A stretch of 5,168 bases of DNA from Bdellovibrionales bacterium (GCA_027451425.1 DAIDJH010000147.1:1-5168); one strand, 5' to 3'. Positions 1 through 5,168 are shown, numbered from the stretch's first letter. Program-made: numbers and translations. Notes: generated from the letters alone by a model not told the origin.

Positions 1-1
1 A

Positions 2-1129
2 ATTGCCAGAGATTGGGTTCATCGCCCGGCCGGTTGGGCTTTATGGTTCATGCGTCGGGCCAAATCGGTTGTCTTTGTGGTTGTGGTGTTTTGCATTTTG
101 ACAGTGCTGACATCGCGCCATCTTTATTGGCGCGCGCGATTATTTGACGATTTGCCCAAGGGGCAATCGGCGCGCGTATCGACCGAGAGAATTGATAAGA
201 CGCTCGGGGGTGTCATCCCGTTGGATGTAGCGATTACGTCAAAAGAAAAATCAGCGTGGACAGACCCTGCGCGGTTGAGCACGTTGAAATCTCTGCTTGA
301 GAAATTACGAAGCACAAATGGAGTGGGTGCGGCTCACGGTATTCCAGATTTTTTTCACGCGCTGGCAGAAATTCCCAAGCCGATTTTGCCGATCTCTCGC
401 GCGGCAGTTTCAGAAATTTATTTTCTCTATTCGATGTCGGACCCCAATCCATTGGATAGCTACCTGTCTTCGAATCAACAAGTCACGCGCATTGATATGC
501 GGATTCGCGACTTGCCTTCGAGTTCGGCGAAGGCGCTGGTGCATAGATTGAAACAAACGGTACAGCAATATTTTCCGCACGATAAAGTCGAAATGGGTGG
601 GATGGGCGCGATTGTTCACTTGATTCAAGATGAAATATCGATCGATCTGATTTATGGGTTTTGGCAAGCGCTTCTGCTGATTGTGATTATATTGGCTCTC
701 ATTTATCGCTCGATTCGCACGGCTCTGATTGCGGCTCTCCCCAATCTTGTGCCGCCAATTGTTCTTCTCGGGTACCTCTCGTTGACACATACCGCGATCA
801 AGCCGGGTGTCGCGATTATTTTTTCGATTGCCCTCGGTCTGGCTTTTAATAACACGGTTTATTTACTCAACCGCTTGCGTGCATTTAAAAACTCGAAGGG
901 CATAATTGAACGCGAGCGATTACGTCGCGCGTTTATTCTTGAGGGTAACCCATGCCTACTCTCAACTTTCATCGTTTTGGTCGGTTTCTCCGTTTTTTTA
1001 TTTTCATACTTTTCGCTGAATCAAACGTTCGGTAGGTGTATGCTTGTGTCGTTGAGTGGCGGGATCGTCGGGGATCTCATTTTTCTTCCAGCATTGCTTT
1101 ACTTGTGGCCAATCGATTTGCGCTTGTAG
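2..1129 (+). CDS. RND/MMPL superfamily exporter, C-terminal half (5' partial)
   Basis: The frame is open from the left edge, and the in-frame ATG at 50 is probably internal, so the true start lies outside the window. Residues below count from that ATG. A hydrophobic helix (about 6-22) is followed by the LFDDLPKG stretch, which in RND proteins opens the second periplasmic domain; that domain runs to about 198. Five further membrane helices follow (about 201-219, 224-246, 250-275, 301-321 and 328-354), and the protein ends in a short cytoplasmic tail. The order helix, periplasmic loop, five helices is the second repeat of an RND/MMPL transporter, whose full length is usually about 750-800 residues. 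Such proteins export lipids or other hydrophobic compounds from the inner membrane by proton motive force; the substrate here is unknown. The usual GIAVDDTIH-type motif reads GLAFNNTVYLL (263-273), so both acidic residues are Asn. The gene stops 17 nt before the 3' end of the opposing tRNA-Arg and has no visible terminator of its own. Confidence 0.85.
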   Translation: MARDWVHRPAGWALWFMRRAKSVVFVVVVFCILTVLTSRHLYWRARLFDDLPKGQSARVSTERIDKTLGGVIPLDVAITSKEKSAWTDPARLSTLKSLLEKLRSTNGVGAAHGIPDFFHALAEIPKPILPISRAAVSEIYFLYSMSDPNPLDSYLSSNQQVTRIDMRIRDLPSSSAKALVHRLKQTVQQYFPHDKVEMGGMGAIVHLIQDEISIDLIYGFWQALLLIVIILALIYRSIRTALIAALPNLVPPIVLLGYLSLTHTAIKPGVAIIFSIALGLAFNNTVYLLNRLRAFKNSKGIIERERLRRAFILEGNPCLLSTFIVLVGFSVFLFSYFSLNQTFGRCMLVSLSGGIVGDLIFLPALLYLWPIDLRL

Positions 1130-1146
1130 ATTTGAAAAAGTAAAAA

Positions 1147-1223
1147 TGGCGCGGCCGGGAGGATTCGAACCACCGACCACTTGATTCGTAGTCAAGTACT
1201 CTATCCAACTGAGCTACGGCCGC
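1147..1223 (-). tRNA. tRNA-Arg (anticodon ACG)
   Basis: Read on the minus strand, the cloverleaf folds completely. The acceptor stem GCGGCCG/CGGCCGC has 7 perfect pairs. The D-stem is GCTC/GAGT with one G-T pair and a 9-nt loop. The anticodon stem CTTGA/TCAAG closes the loop CTACGAA, giving anticodon ACG at 1187-1189. The variable loop is TGGTC, the T-loop is TTCGAAT, the discriminator is G, and CCA is encoded at 1147-1149. In bacteria A34 of this tRNA is normally deaminated to inosine by TadA, so that it reads CGU, CGC and CGA. One oddity is the T-stem GGTGG/CCTCC, which has a central T-T mismatch (51:63 in standard numbering). Runs of five T lie just past the 3' end on the minus strand and may end the transcript. 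The gene is convergent with the exporter and divergent from gmhA. Confidence 0.96.
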
Positions 1224-1240
1224 ACCGAAGCTTGCTTTCT

Positions 1241-1270
1241 ATCGTAAACTTGGCAGGATCCGCAAGGCAA
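1241..1270 (-). promoter_or_regulatory. Candidate sigma70-type promoter of tRNA-Arg
   Basis: On the minus strand, TTGCCT (1265-1270, 4 of 6 to TTGACA) is separated by 18 nt from TACGAT (1241-1246, 4 of 6 to TATAAT). The -10 box ends 17 nt before the first tRNA base, which leaves a leader of about 10 nt, as is usual for tRNA genes. The spacing and position support it; the boxes alone are imperfect. Confidence 0.42.
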
Positions 1271-1273
1271 AAA

Positions 1274-1302
1274 GTGACTTGATTGGCCGATTTCGCTAGC
1301 AT
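1274..1302 (+). promoter_or_regulatory. Candidate sigma70-type promoter of gmhA
   Basis: GTGACT (1274-1279, 4 of 6) and TAGCAT (1297-1302, 4 of 6) are 17 nt apart. The expected start near 1309 lies about 18 nt before the gmhA ribosome binding site. Its -35 box lies 3 nt from the -35 box of the divergent tRNA-Arg promoter candidate, so the two would be back to back. The prediction is by eye and only moderate. Confidence 0.33.
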
Positions 1303-1339
1303 AACAGATACGTAAAACCTCGCGGTGAGGAGTTGAACA

Positions 1340-1933
1340 ATGACTAAATCGCTTGAAACTTGGCAGGCGTCGTTTCGTGATGCGCATGCGGTTCTTGAAA
1401 AATTCATGAATGATCCCGCACAAATCGAAAAGTGCGCAAGATTTACGGAGCTATTGCTCGGCACAATCCGTGAAGGTGGCAATTTATTTAGTTGTGGCAA
1501 CGGTGGTTCGCACTGCGATGCCATGCATTTTGCCGAAGAGTTCACCGGCCGTTATCGCAAAGACCGGCGGGCGATTGGTGCGTTGGCTCTCGGCGACCCC
1601 AGCCATGTGACATGCGTTTCGAACGATTACGGGTTTGAGGCTGTTTTTAGCCGGCAACTCGAAGGGCTTGGCCGGCGGGGGGACCTCTTGATCGGTCTTT
1701 CGACGAGCGGCAATTCAAAAAATGTGATCAACGCTTTTCGCGTAGCCCGCGAAAAAGGCATCAAAACTGTGGCCCTTCTTGGTAAGGGTGGGGGGCAACT
1801 GAAGGATCTCGCTGATCTTGCGATTGTTGTACCGGCAGAAACCAGTGACCGCATTCAAGAGATTCACATTAAACTGCTTCACACTGTGATTGAGACGGTG
1901 GAGCGTGAAATATTCCCTGAGAACTACCGGTAG
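1340..1933 (+). CDS. gmhA: Phosphoheptose isomerase (sedoheptulose 7-phosphate isomerase)
   Basis: This cytoplasmic SIS-fold enzyme converts D-sedoheptulose 7-phosphate to D-glycero-D-manno-heptose 7-phosphate, the first step of ADP-heptose synthesis for lipopolysaccharide inner core. The 197-residue product matches the roughly 192 residues of E. coli GmhA and can be aligned from end to end. Family blocks seen are SCGNGGSHCDAMHFAEE (51-67), SNDYGF (94-99), LSTSGNSKNVI (120-130) and SDRIQEIHIKLLH (169-181). By alignment with the characterised enzymes, His63, Glu67, Gln173 and His181 occupy the zinc-binding and catalytic positions, so the enzyme should be active. The start is well supported: GAGGAG at 1327-1332 lies 7 nt before the ATG. 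No other heptose or LPS gene adjoins it; tRNA genes lie on both sides, so it is probably expressed alone. No classical terminator follows the stop. Confidence 0.96.
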   Translation: MTKSLETWQASFRDAHAVLEKFMNDPAQIEKCARFTELLLGTIREGGNLFSCGNGGSHCDAMHFAEEFTGRYRKDRRAIGALALGDPSHVTCVSNDYGFEAVFSRQLEGLGRRGDLLIGLSTSGNSKNVINAFRVAREKGIKTVALLGKGGGQLKDLADLAIVVPAETSDRIQEIHIKLLHTVIETVEREIFPENYR

Positions 1934-1957
1934 TGGTGTTGGAACAGCGCAAGCCGC

Positions 1958-1986
1958 TTGCCGCCAGCTACTACAAATTGTAAAGT
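1958..1986 (+). promoter_or_regulatory. Candidate promoter of tRNA-Ser
   Basis: TTGCCG (1958-1963, 4 of 6) and TAAAGT (1981-1986, 4 of 6) are 17 nt apart, and the -10 box ends 18 nt before the tRNA. The geometry is almost the same as for the tRNA-Arg promoter candidate, which also has a TTGCC-type -35 box. The site lies 24 nt past the gmhA stop, so read-through from gmhA is an alternative source of the tRNA. Confidence 0.38.
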
Positions 1987-2004
1987 CGAGCAGTTAGCAA
2001 ATTC

Positions 2005-2098
2005 GGAGAGATGGGTGAGTGGCTGAAACCAGTTGTTTGCTAAACAACCGTACGGGCTAAAACCCGTACCCCGGGTTCGAATCCCGGTCTCTCCGCCA
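2005..2098 (+). tRNA. tRNA-Ser (anticodon GCT)
   Basis: This is a class II tRNA of 94 nt including an encoded CCA (2096-2098). The acceptor stem GGAGAGA/TCTCTCC has 7 perfect pairs and is followed by discriminator G at 2095. The D-stem is GGT/ACC. The anticodon stem GTTGT/ACAAC (2032-2036 and 2044-2048) closes the loop TTGCTAA, giving anticodon GCT at 2039-2041, which reads AGC and AGU. The long variable arm GTACGGG/CCCGTAC (2050-2069) has 7 perfect pairs around a 6-nt loop, as expected for serine tRNAs. The T-arm is CCGGG, TTCGAAT, CCCGG. A run of five T at 2104-2108 may help to end the transcript. The IS remnant begins 32 nt past the CCA end. Confidence 0.97.
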
Positions 2099-2130
2099 TC
2101 CGGTTTTTGTCACCATTTATTGTAAATTAT

Positions 2131-2359
2131 GGTTCTTCTCGTTTCGTGGTGGGTAACGCAAAAAAAATCAAGAAGCACAGGCGGTTAGGAACCGCAAACG
2201 ATAATTCTTTTCGTTTCTATATCCAAAACCCAAGTTTTTTACAAGACTTGCGATTCGGTTAAAGCCTTCGGTCATCGCATTTGTGTAGTTGGTGAAGCTT
2301 TTCAAACCGATGCCCACGTGGATTATTGTTAAATTGGGAGCGTCTATATCTTCTACACG
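2131..2359 (-). mobile_element. ISL3-family insertion sequence, 3' remnant
   Basis: This is the transposase-3' end of an ISL3-like element on the minus strand. The left limit is set by a candidate terminal inverted repeat that begins with GGTTCTTCTCGTTTCG at 2131 and runs to about 2155. It lies 37 nt from the transposase stop, a distance normal for the end of an IS. The right limit is set only by the loss of coding sequence at an in-frame TAG (2360-2362). No matching second end is found between here and the RHS gene, so the element is truncated and cannot move by itself. Assignment to ISL3 rests on the transposase motif; the terminal repeat is inferred from position and its GG start. Confidence 0.68.
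2168..2359 (-). pseudogene. Transposase C-terminal fragment, ISL3 family (DDE_Tnp_ISL3 type)
   Basis: The minus-strand frame from 2359 to a TGA at 2168-2170 encodes 63 residues with no good start. It contains YTNAMTEGFNRIASLVK (25-41), then LGFGYRNEKNYRLRFL (43-58) and a short tail. This is the hallmark end of ISL3 transposases, in which TN-x-x-TEG-x-N carries the final catalytic Glu (Glu31, codon at 2267-2269) and is followed by a GYRN-x-x-NYRLR block. The family is usually about 400 residues, so roughly 85 percent is missing. The residues before the motif (1-20) do not clearly match the family, so the break, or an internal deletion, may lie near residue 20. The ORF is too short and start-less to be a live gene. 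Confidence 0.82.
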
Positions 2360-2428
2360 CTAAAATTCTTGCGTACACTTGTGCCAACTTGAGACGTCAA
2401 GGGAAATATTTTATTAAATTTCACCGGC

Positions 2429-2469
2429 AGTTTTGTGTAACAAAACTAATATAATTTATAAAATTATAT
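2429..2469. repeat. Two adjacent perfect inverted repeats
   Basis: The first repeat is AGTTTTG / CAAAACT (2429-2435 and 2441-2447), with 7 pairs and a 5-nt loop TGTAA. One base later comes ATATAATTT / AAATTATAT (2449-2457 and 2461-2469), with 9 pairs and a 3-nt loop. They could be a terminator for either direction, operator half-sites, or the remains of an element end. Neither hairpin has a GC-rich stem, which makes a strong intrinsic terminator unlikely. Confidence 0.55.
2433..2462 (+). promoter_or_regulatory. Possible promoter of the RHS gene
   Basis: TTGTGT (2433-2438, 3 of 6) and TATAAA (2457-2462, 5 of 6) are 18 nt apart. A perfect TATAAT also occurs at 2450-2455, but no -35 box is seen for it. 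The start would be near 2469, giving a leader of about 140 nt. AT-rich DNA produces such boxes by chance, and the site overlaps the inverted repeats, so this is weak. Confidence 0.22.
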
Positions 2470-2570
2470 CTAAACTTAAATAGTTGCTGTGTCCTCATTG
2501 CTTTTGCCGTCTCAATCCGACGCGGTTTCAAAGTTAAAGTTATTTAATTTTCTGGCCGAAGGACCTGGTG

Positions 2571-2585
2571 CTGAGTGCGGCTCAG
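2571..2585 (+). promoter_or_regulatory. Small hairpin in the RHS leader
   Basis: CTGAG / CTCAG form a 5-pair stem with loop TGCGG, ending 11 nt before the GGGGG part of the ribosome binding site. It may be incidental. It does not pair with the ribosome binding site itself. Confidence 0.25.
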
Positions 2586-2607
2586 AACGTAAACTGGGGG
2601 ATGGATT

Positions 2608-2685
2608 ATGCGATTAATCGGCAAAAAATTTTCTATTTTATCACTTTGTGCACTAACGATTCTGGTATCAAATGGTGTTCGTGCG
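2608..2685 (+). other. Sec signal peptide of the RHS protein
   Basis: The positively charged n-region (Arg2, Lys6, Lys7) is followed by a hydrophobic core at about 8-20 and by a V-R-A motif at 24-26, which fits signal peptidase I with cleavage before Gln27. Cys14 lies inside the hydrophobic core without a lipobox, so a lipoprotein is unlikely. Confidence 0.8.
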
Positions 2686-5168
2686 CAAAACGTTGTTTAT
2701 CTAGACGATATTACAATTCAGGAAAATCTTGCTTATTGCGACGGATACATAGCAAATACGCCGGGATGCAATTTTACAAATGTTTTTGACGTGGATCCGG
2801 GGAACCTTGCTGATGGAATCTTGGCTGTGCCCGTCGGGAAATCTATGAGTGCGGTGGCAGTGTCGGGGCCTGCCAGTGGTTTTTCAAATTATAGAGTAAT
2901 TGGTTCGCGCGATTTTACGGCCCATCAACAATGCTTTTATGGAACGTACTGCAATTTGTATGTGACGTTTACCCCAACTATTAAAACAAACGGTAATCCG
3001 GCACCTATTTACAGCGACGATCCGGAGTCGTATCAGAAAAATCCATTAGCGGGCGAAGATAGCACTGGTGTAATTTACGGTCCTAATATTGTAAATTATG
3101 TTGGGTATAATGACGGCAATGCCTCGAATTTCACGGCGGTATTTAACGAGGATGTTCGCGATGGGGCGGTGTATTATTGGTCGGCAGTACAGTACAGGTA
3201 CGCGACGTTGACGTATGAGGTAACGGACAGTTTTGGCAATGTAAGCACGTCGACTTTGCCGCTGTCTGGTATAGCGATCAGCCAGGCCGCAGTGACTCAA
3301 GTACCACCCCAACCGCCATCCAGCTTGAATACAAGTCCATCCGGTACCATTACAGACTCAAACGGCAACACGTTGTCCAGTAATGGAACACCAACGAACT
3401 GTTGTACAGGCACGCAAACTTCTCGCGCGCAGCCAGTTAATATTTCAACCGGAGCTATGTGGCATGAGTTCGCGGATTTTTTAGTCGCCGGTCGCACATC
3501 GACGACTGCACTAACCCTCCGACGAATGTATTTGAGTATGCCCGTGACAGGCTCAGATTTTGGGCAGCACTGGTTTGATAATTTTGAAACGCAACTTCTT
3601 TCGGCATCGTCTTCGTCAACGCCTGATATTTTATGGATCGATCAAAGCGGCGGAGCCTATTACTTTCATCGAAACGCCGACAATTCGTTTCAAAATCCTC
3701 CGGGATTTTTTGGTGCGCTCACAGAATTTTCGGACCATTACACGATCTCGGTGCCTGGCGATATCACATACACTTTTAGCCGAAATTCATCGGTCGCGCC
3801 TATTGGGCGACTTCTGAGCATTACCGATCCTCATGGCGATAGTATTACGCTCACTTACGACTCAAATGGAAAAATGAATTCGGTTTCGTCTCCATTTGCT
3901 GGAGCAGTCACATTCAGTCGCGACTCGAGTGGCCACATCATTAGCGCGACACGAGTGAGGGATAACCTCACCTATGCGTATCAATACGATTCGTCGGGTA
4001 GGCTCATTGCCAGTGCTGACTTCAACGGCAATACGACAAGCTACAATTACACAACCGTTGGTGCCGACTCGTCGATCCTTGCGGGCATTGTTGACCCACT
4101 CGGGCGAGCCGACGCGTTCGTTTACGACAACGCCGGTCGAGTTATTGGTGAAATCACCCATGGCGGTGCCACCTGGGCATTTAGCTATTCAATGGACTCA
4201 TCAGATAATTATCTAACATCTGTCATGAAACCAAACGGCCAAATTACAAATTATCATTTTAACTCGGATTATCTACTCACTGAAACCGATAATCCCGATG
4301 GATCGATGACGACGCAAACCTGGACGCCAGCCAAAGAAATCGCCTCAAAAACCGATGAACTCGGGGCGACGACTCTTTACGGTTACGACAGCGAAGGCAA
4401 TTTAACGTCGATTCAAAAACCGCTTGATCCAAAACCACTGCAAATTGCCTACGATCAAGCGTTTCAAAAACCCACTCTGATTGTCCCTATTGTTGGCGCT
4501 GAGATTAACATTGCACTGAATTCCGTGGGCGATGTCACTCAAATCACAAGAACCGACGGCACAAATACTTTGGCGCTTCAATTTACGGTGGATGCATTTG
4601 GCAACACGCTTTCAACGAATAATGGTCGAGCGACTTATTCAAATGAGACCGATGGCAATGGATTACTAACGTTTGTTTACAACGCCCACAACCCAGAGAC
4701 TCGCGCCTATGATTCGCGGGGGCGCGTTGTCGCTCGAACCTTCAAAAGCGGGCGTGTTCTCAAATATACTTACGACAACTACGACCGCATCGTTCGTGTT
4801 GACGATACAAATGGACCAAGCACGATTAACACCTACGACGTCATGGGACGCCTTATCGCTAGAACTATAACCGACGGATCAACAAATGAAACCACGCATT
4901 ACCAGTGGGATGCGCGCGATAGACTCGTTGCGATTACCGACGCACGCGGTGACACGACGATTCTCAAGTATGACGAACCGGGCTCAAACGGCGGGCTTAT
5001 CGTGAGAGATAAGCCAATTGAAATTATCGACCCGCTTGGGCGTATCACGACACTCCAGTATGACAACCGCGATAAGCTTATTGCACAAATTGACGCCAAT
5101 ATAGGGATCACGCGCTTTGCCTACAATTCTCGCGGCGATCTTGCTTCAGTCACGGACCCGACACAAAA
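2608..5168 (+). CDS. Secreted RHS/YD-repeat protein (3' partial)
   Basis: An ATG at 2608, preceded by GGGGGA (2596-2601) at 6 nt, opens a frame that runs without a stop to the right edge, giving 853 full codons. Residues 1-26 are a Sec signal peptide: basic start, hydrophobic core, then VRA before Gln27. Residues 27 to about 230 form a beta-rich domain I do not recognise, with cysteines 44, 54, 109 and 115 and an Ig-like end (YEVTDSFGN). A Pro/Ser/Thr-rich linker and Cys-Cys (265-266) lead to QPVNISTGAMWHEF (275-288), the DUF6531-type junction found in front of RHS repeats, followed by W-x-x-NFE near 322-327. From about residue 417, YD repeats continue to the edge. RHS repeats build a beta-cocoon shell that usually encloses a C-terminal toxin or enzyme released by self-cleavage. 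The conserved core end and the variable tip are not in the window, so toxin activity is inferred only. No vgrG, PAAR or immunity gene is seen upstream. The signal peptide argues for export across the inner membrane rather than type VI loading. Confidence 0.93.
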   Translation, partial: MRLIGKKFSILSLCALTILVSNGVRAQNVVYLDDITIQENLAYCDGYIANTPGCNFTNVFDVDPGNLADGILAVPVGKSMSAVAVSGPASGFSNYRVIGSRDFTAHQQCFYGTYCNLYVTFTPTIKTNGNPAPIYSDDPESYQKNPLAGEDSTGVIYGPNIVNYVGYNDGNASNFTAVFNEDVRDGAVYYWSAVQYRYATLTYEVTDSFGNVSTSTLPLSGIAISQAAVTQVPPQPPSSLNTSPSGTITDSNGNTLSSNGTPTNCCTGTQTSRAQPVNISTGAMWHEFADFLVAGRTSTTALTLRRMYLSMPVTGSDFGQHWFDNFETQLLSASSSSTPDILWIDQSGGAYYFHRNADNSFQNPPGFFGALTEFSDHYTISVPGDITYTFSRNSSVAPIGRLLSITDPHGDSITLTYDSNGKMNSVSSPFAGAVTFSRDSSGHIISATRVRDNLTYAYQYDSSGRLIASADFNGNTTSYNYTTVGADSSILAGIVDPLGRADAFVYDNAGRVIGEITHGGATWAFSYSMDSSDNYLTSVMKPNGQITNYHFNSDYLLTETDNPDGSMTTQTWTPAKEIASKTDELGATTLYGYDSEGNLTSIQKPLDPKPLQIAYDQAFQKPTLIVPIVGAEINIALNSVGDVTQITRTDGTNTLALQFTVDAFGNTLSTNNGRATYSNETDGNGLLTFVYNAHNPETRAYDSRGRVVARTFKSGRVLKYTYDNYDRIVRVDDTNGPSTINTYDVMGRLIARTITDGSTNETTHYQWDARDRLVAITDARGDTTILKYDEPGSNGGLIVRDKPIEIIDPLGRITTLQYDNRDKLIAQIDANIGITRFAYNSRGDLASVTDPTQ
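3427..3588 (+). other. DUF6531-like region at the entry to the RHS shell
   Basis: Residues 274-327 hold the pattern PVN-x-STG-x-MWHEF-x-DF, then GRT and a run of Thr/Leu strands, and end in HWFDNFE. This resembles the DUF6531 block that precedes RHS/YD repeats in many polymorphic toxins. The match is by pattern only. Confidence 0.65.
3856..5166 (+). repeat. YD-repeat region of the RHS protein
   Basis: Tyr-Asp motifs followed by x-x-G-R or close variants occur at residues 417, 460, 506, 593, 615, 701, 722, 743, 788 and 818, with variants WD at 767 and YN at 839. From 701 on the spacing is 21, 21, 24, 21, 30 and 21 residues, the regular period of RHS strands. The DPLGR and DARGDTT segments between motifs are typical links. 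The repeats have diverged in DNA sequence, so they are protein repeats rather than recent tandem duplications. The middle stretch at 616-700 is more degenerate. Confidence 0.88.

Larger units (their letters stand above)
2360..2607. other. AT-rich spacer between IS remnant and RHS gene
   Basis: No convincing coding sequence is seen on either strand. The stretch from about 2400 to 2550 is clearly richer in A and T than the genes around it. It holds two adjacent perfect inverted repeats (2429-2469), a possible promoter, a small leader hairpin (2571-2585) and the ribosome binding site of the RHS gene. I recognised no known riboswitch. Confidence 0.6.

Noticed and set aside
410..790. A 126-codon minus-strand frame opposite the exporter
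   Set aside because: Its peptide shows no family pattern, and the opposite strand has clear transmembrane and RND motifs across the same bases.
1246..1367. 12-nt direct repeat AAACTTGGCAGG at 1246-1257 and 1356-1367
   Set aside because: It is short, one copy is coding (start of gmhA), and there is no further similarity around it; probably chance.
1949..1961. GCAAG/CTTGC hairpin after gmhA as an intrinsic terminator
   Set aside because: The stem has only 5 pairs, no T run follows, and it overlaps the candidate -35 box of tRNA-Ser.
2551..2607. Riboswitch in the RHS leader, such as a cyclic-di-GMP type
   Set aside because: There is only one 5-pair hairpin, and I found no conserved core of a riboswitch class I know.
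2568..2789. A 73-codon + strand frame starting upstream of the RHS gene
   Set aside because: It overlaps the RHS start in another frame, has no ribosome binding site, and its peptide is basic and without motif. The RHS frame has a signal peptide and family motifs.
2608..3240. Different codon use in the RHS N-terminal part compared with the YD region
   Set aside because: A hand count of third positions in sample lines gave overlapping values, so I cannot support a separate origin.
3046..4161. Several minus-strand frames of 66-99 codons within the RHS gene
   Set aside because: They are antisense shadows of a long coding frame, without ribosome binding sites or recognisable products.
4673..4870. 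A 65-codon + strand frame inside the YD repeats
   Set aside because: It is an out-of-frame shadow; its Thr-rich repeats follow from the repeated YD codons.
3856..5166. CRISPR or recent tandem DNA duplication in the YD region
   Set aside because: The period is visible only in the protein; the DNA units are diverged and lie in an open frame.

Overview
The window comes from a Gram-negative bacterium: it carries gmhA, the first step towards the ADP-heptose of lipopolysaccharide, a class II tRNA-Ser, a tRNA-Arg with encoded CCA, and the C-terminal half of an RND/MMPL-type exporter. Base composition looks moderate in the genes and clearly AT-rich in the spacer around 2360-2550. The phylum cannot be fixed from this sequence. 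A proteobacterial or Bdellovibrio-like lineage would fit, but that is a guess.

Layout. (1) Positions 2-1129, + strand: C-terminal half of an RND/MMPL exporter, cut by the left edge. (2) Positions 1147-1223, - strand: tRNA-Arg(ACG), convergent with the exporter and only 17 nt from its stop. (3) Positions 1340-1933, + strand: gmhA, complete, apparently transcribed alone; its candidate promoter lies back to back with that of tRNA-Arg. (4) Positions 2005-2098, + strand: tRNA-Ser(GCT). (5) Positions 2131-2359, - strand: remnant of an ISL3-family insertion sequence, with one candidate terminal end and the last ~60 codons of the transposase. (6) Positions 2360-2607: AT-rich spacer with two adjacent perfect inverted repeats and a possible promoter. 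(7) Position 2608 to the right edge, + strand: a long open frame of at least 853 codons encoding an RHS/YD-repeat protein with a Sec signal peptide, a Cys-containing N-terminal domain, a DUF6531-like junction and a YD-repeat region. It has no stop in the window, so its C-terminal part, where RHS proteins carry their variable and often toxic domain, is not visible.

The left part (exporter, tRNA-Arg, gmhA, tRNA-Ser) reads as ordinary chromosome. From the 3' end of tRNA-Ser rightwards the content changes to IS debris, AT-rich DNA and a secreted RHS protein. This suggests that the accessory region begins at the tRNA-Ser gene, but no tRNA-derived attachment repeat or integrase is seen. I do not see convincing evidence for a wholly new system. 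The best leads are the RHS protein with its unrecognised N-terminal domain, and an exporter whose usual aspartate pair in a transmembrane motif is replaced by Asn-Asn.
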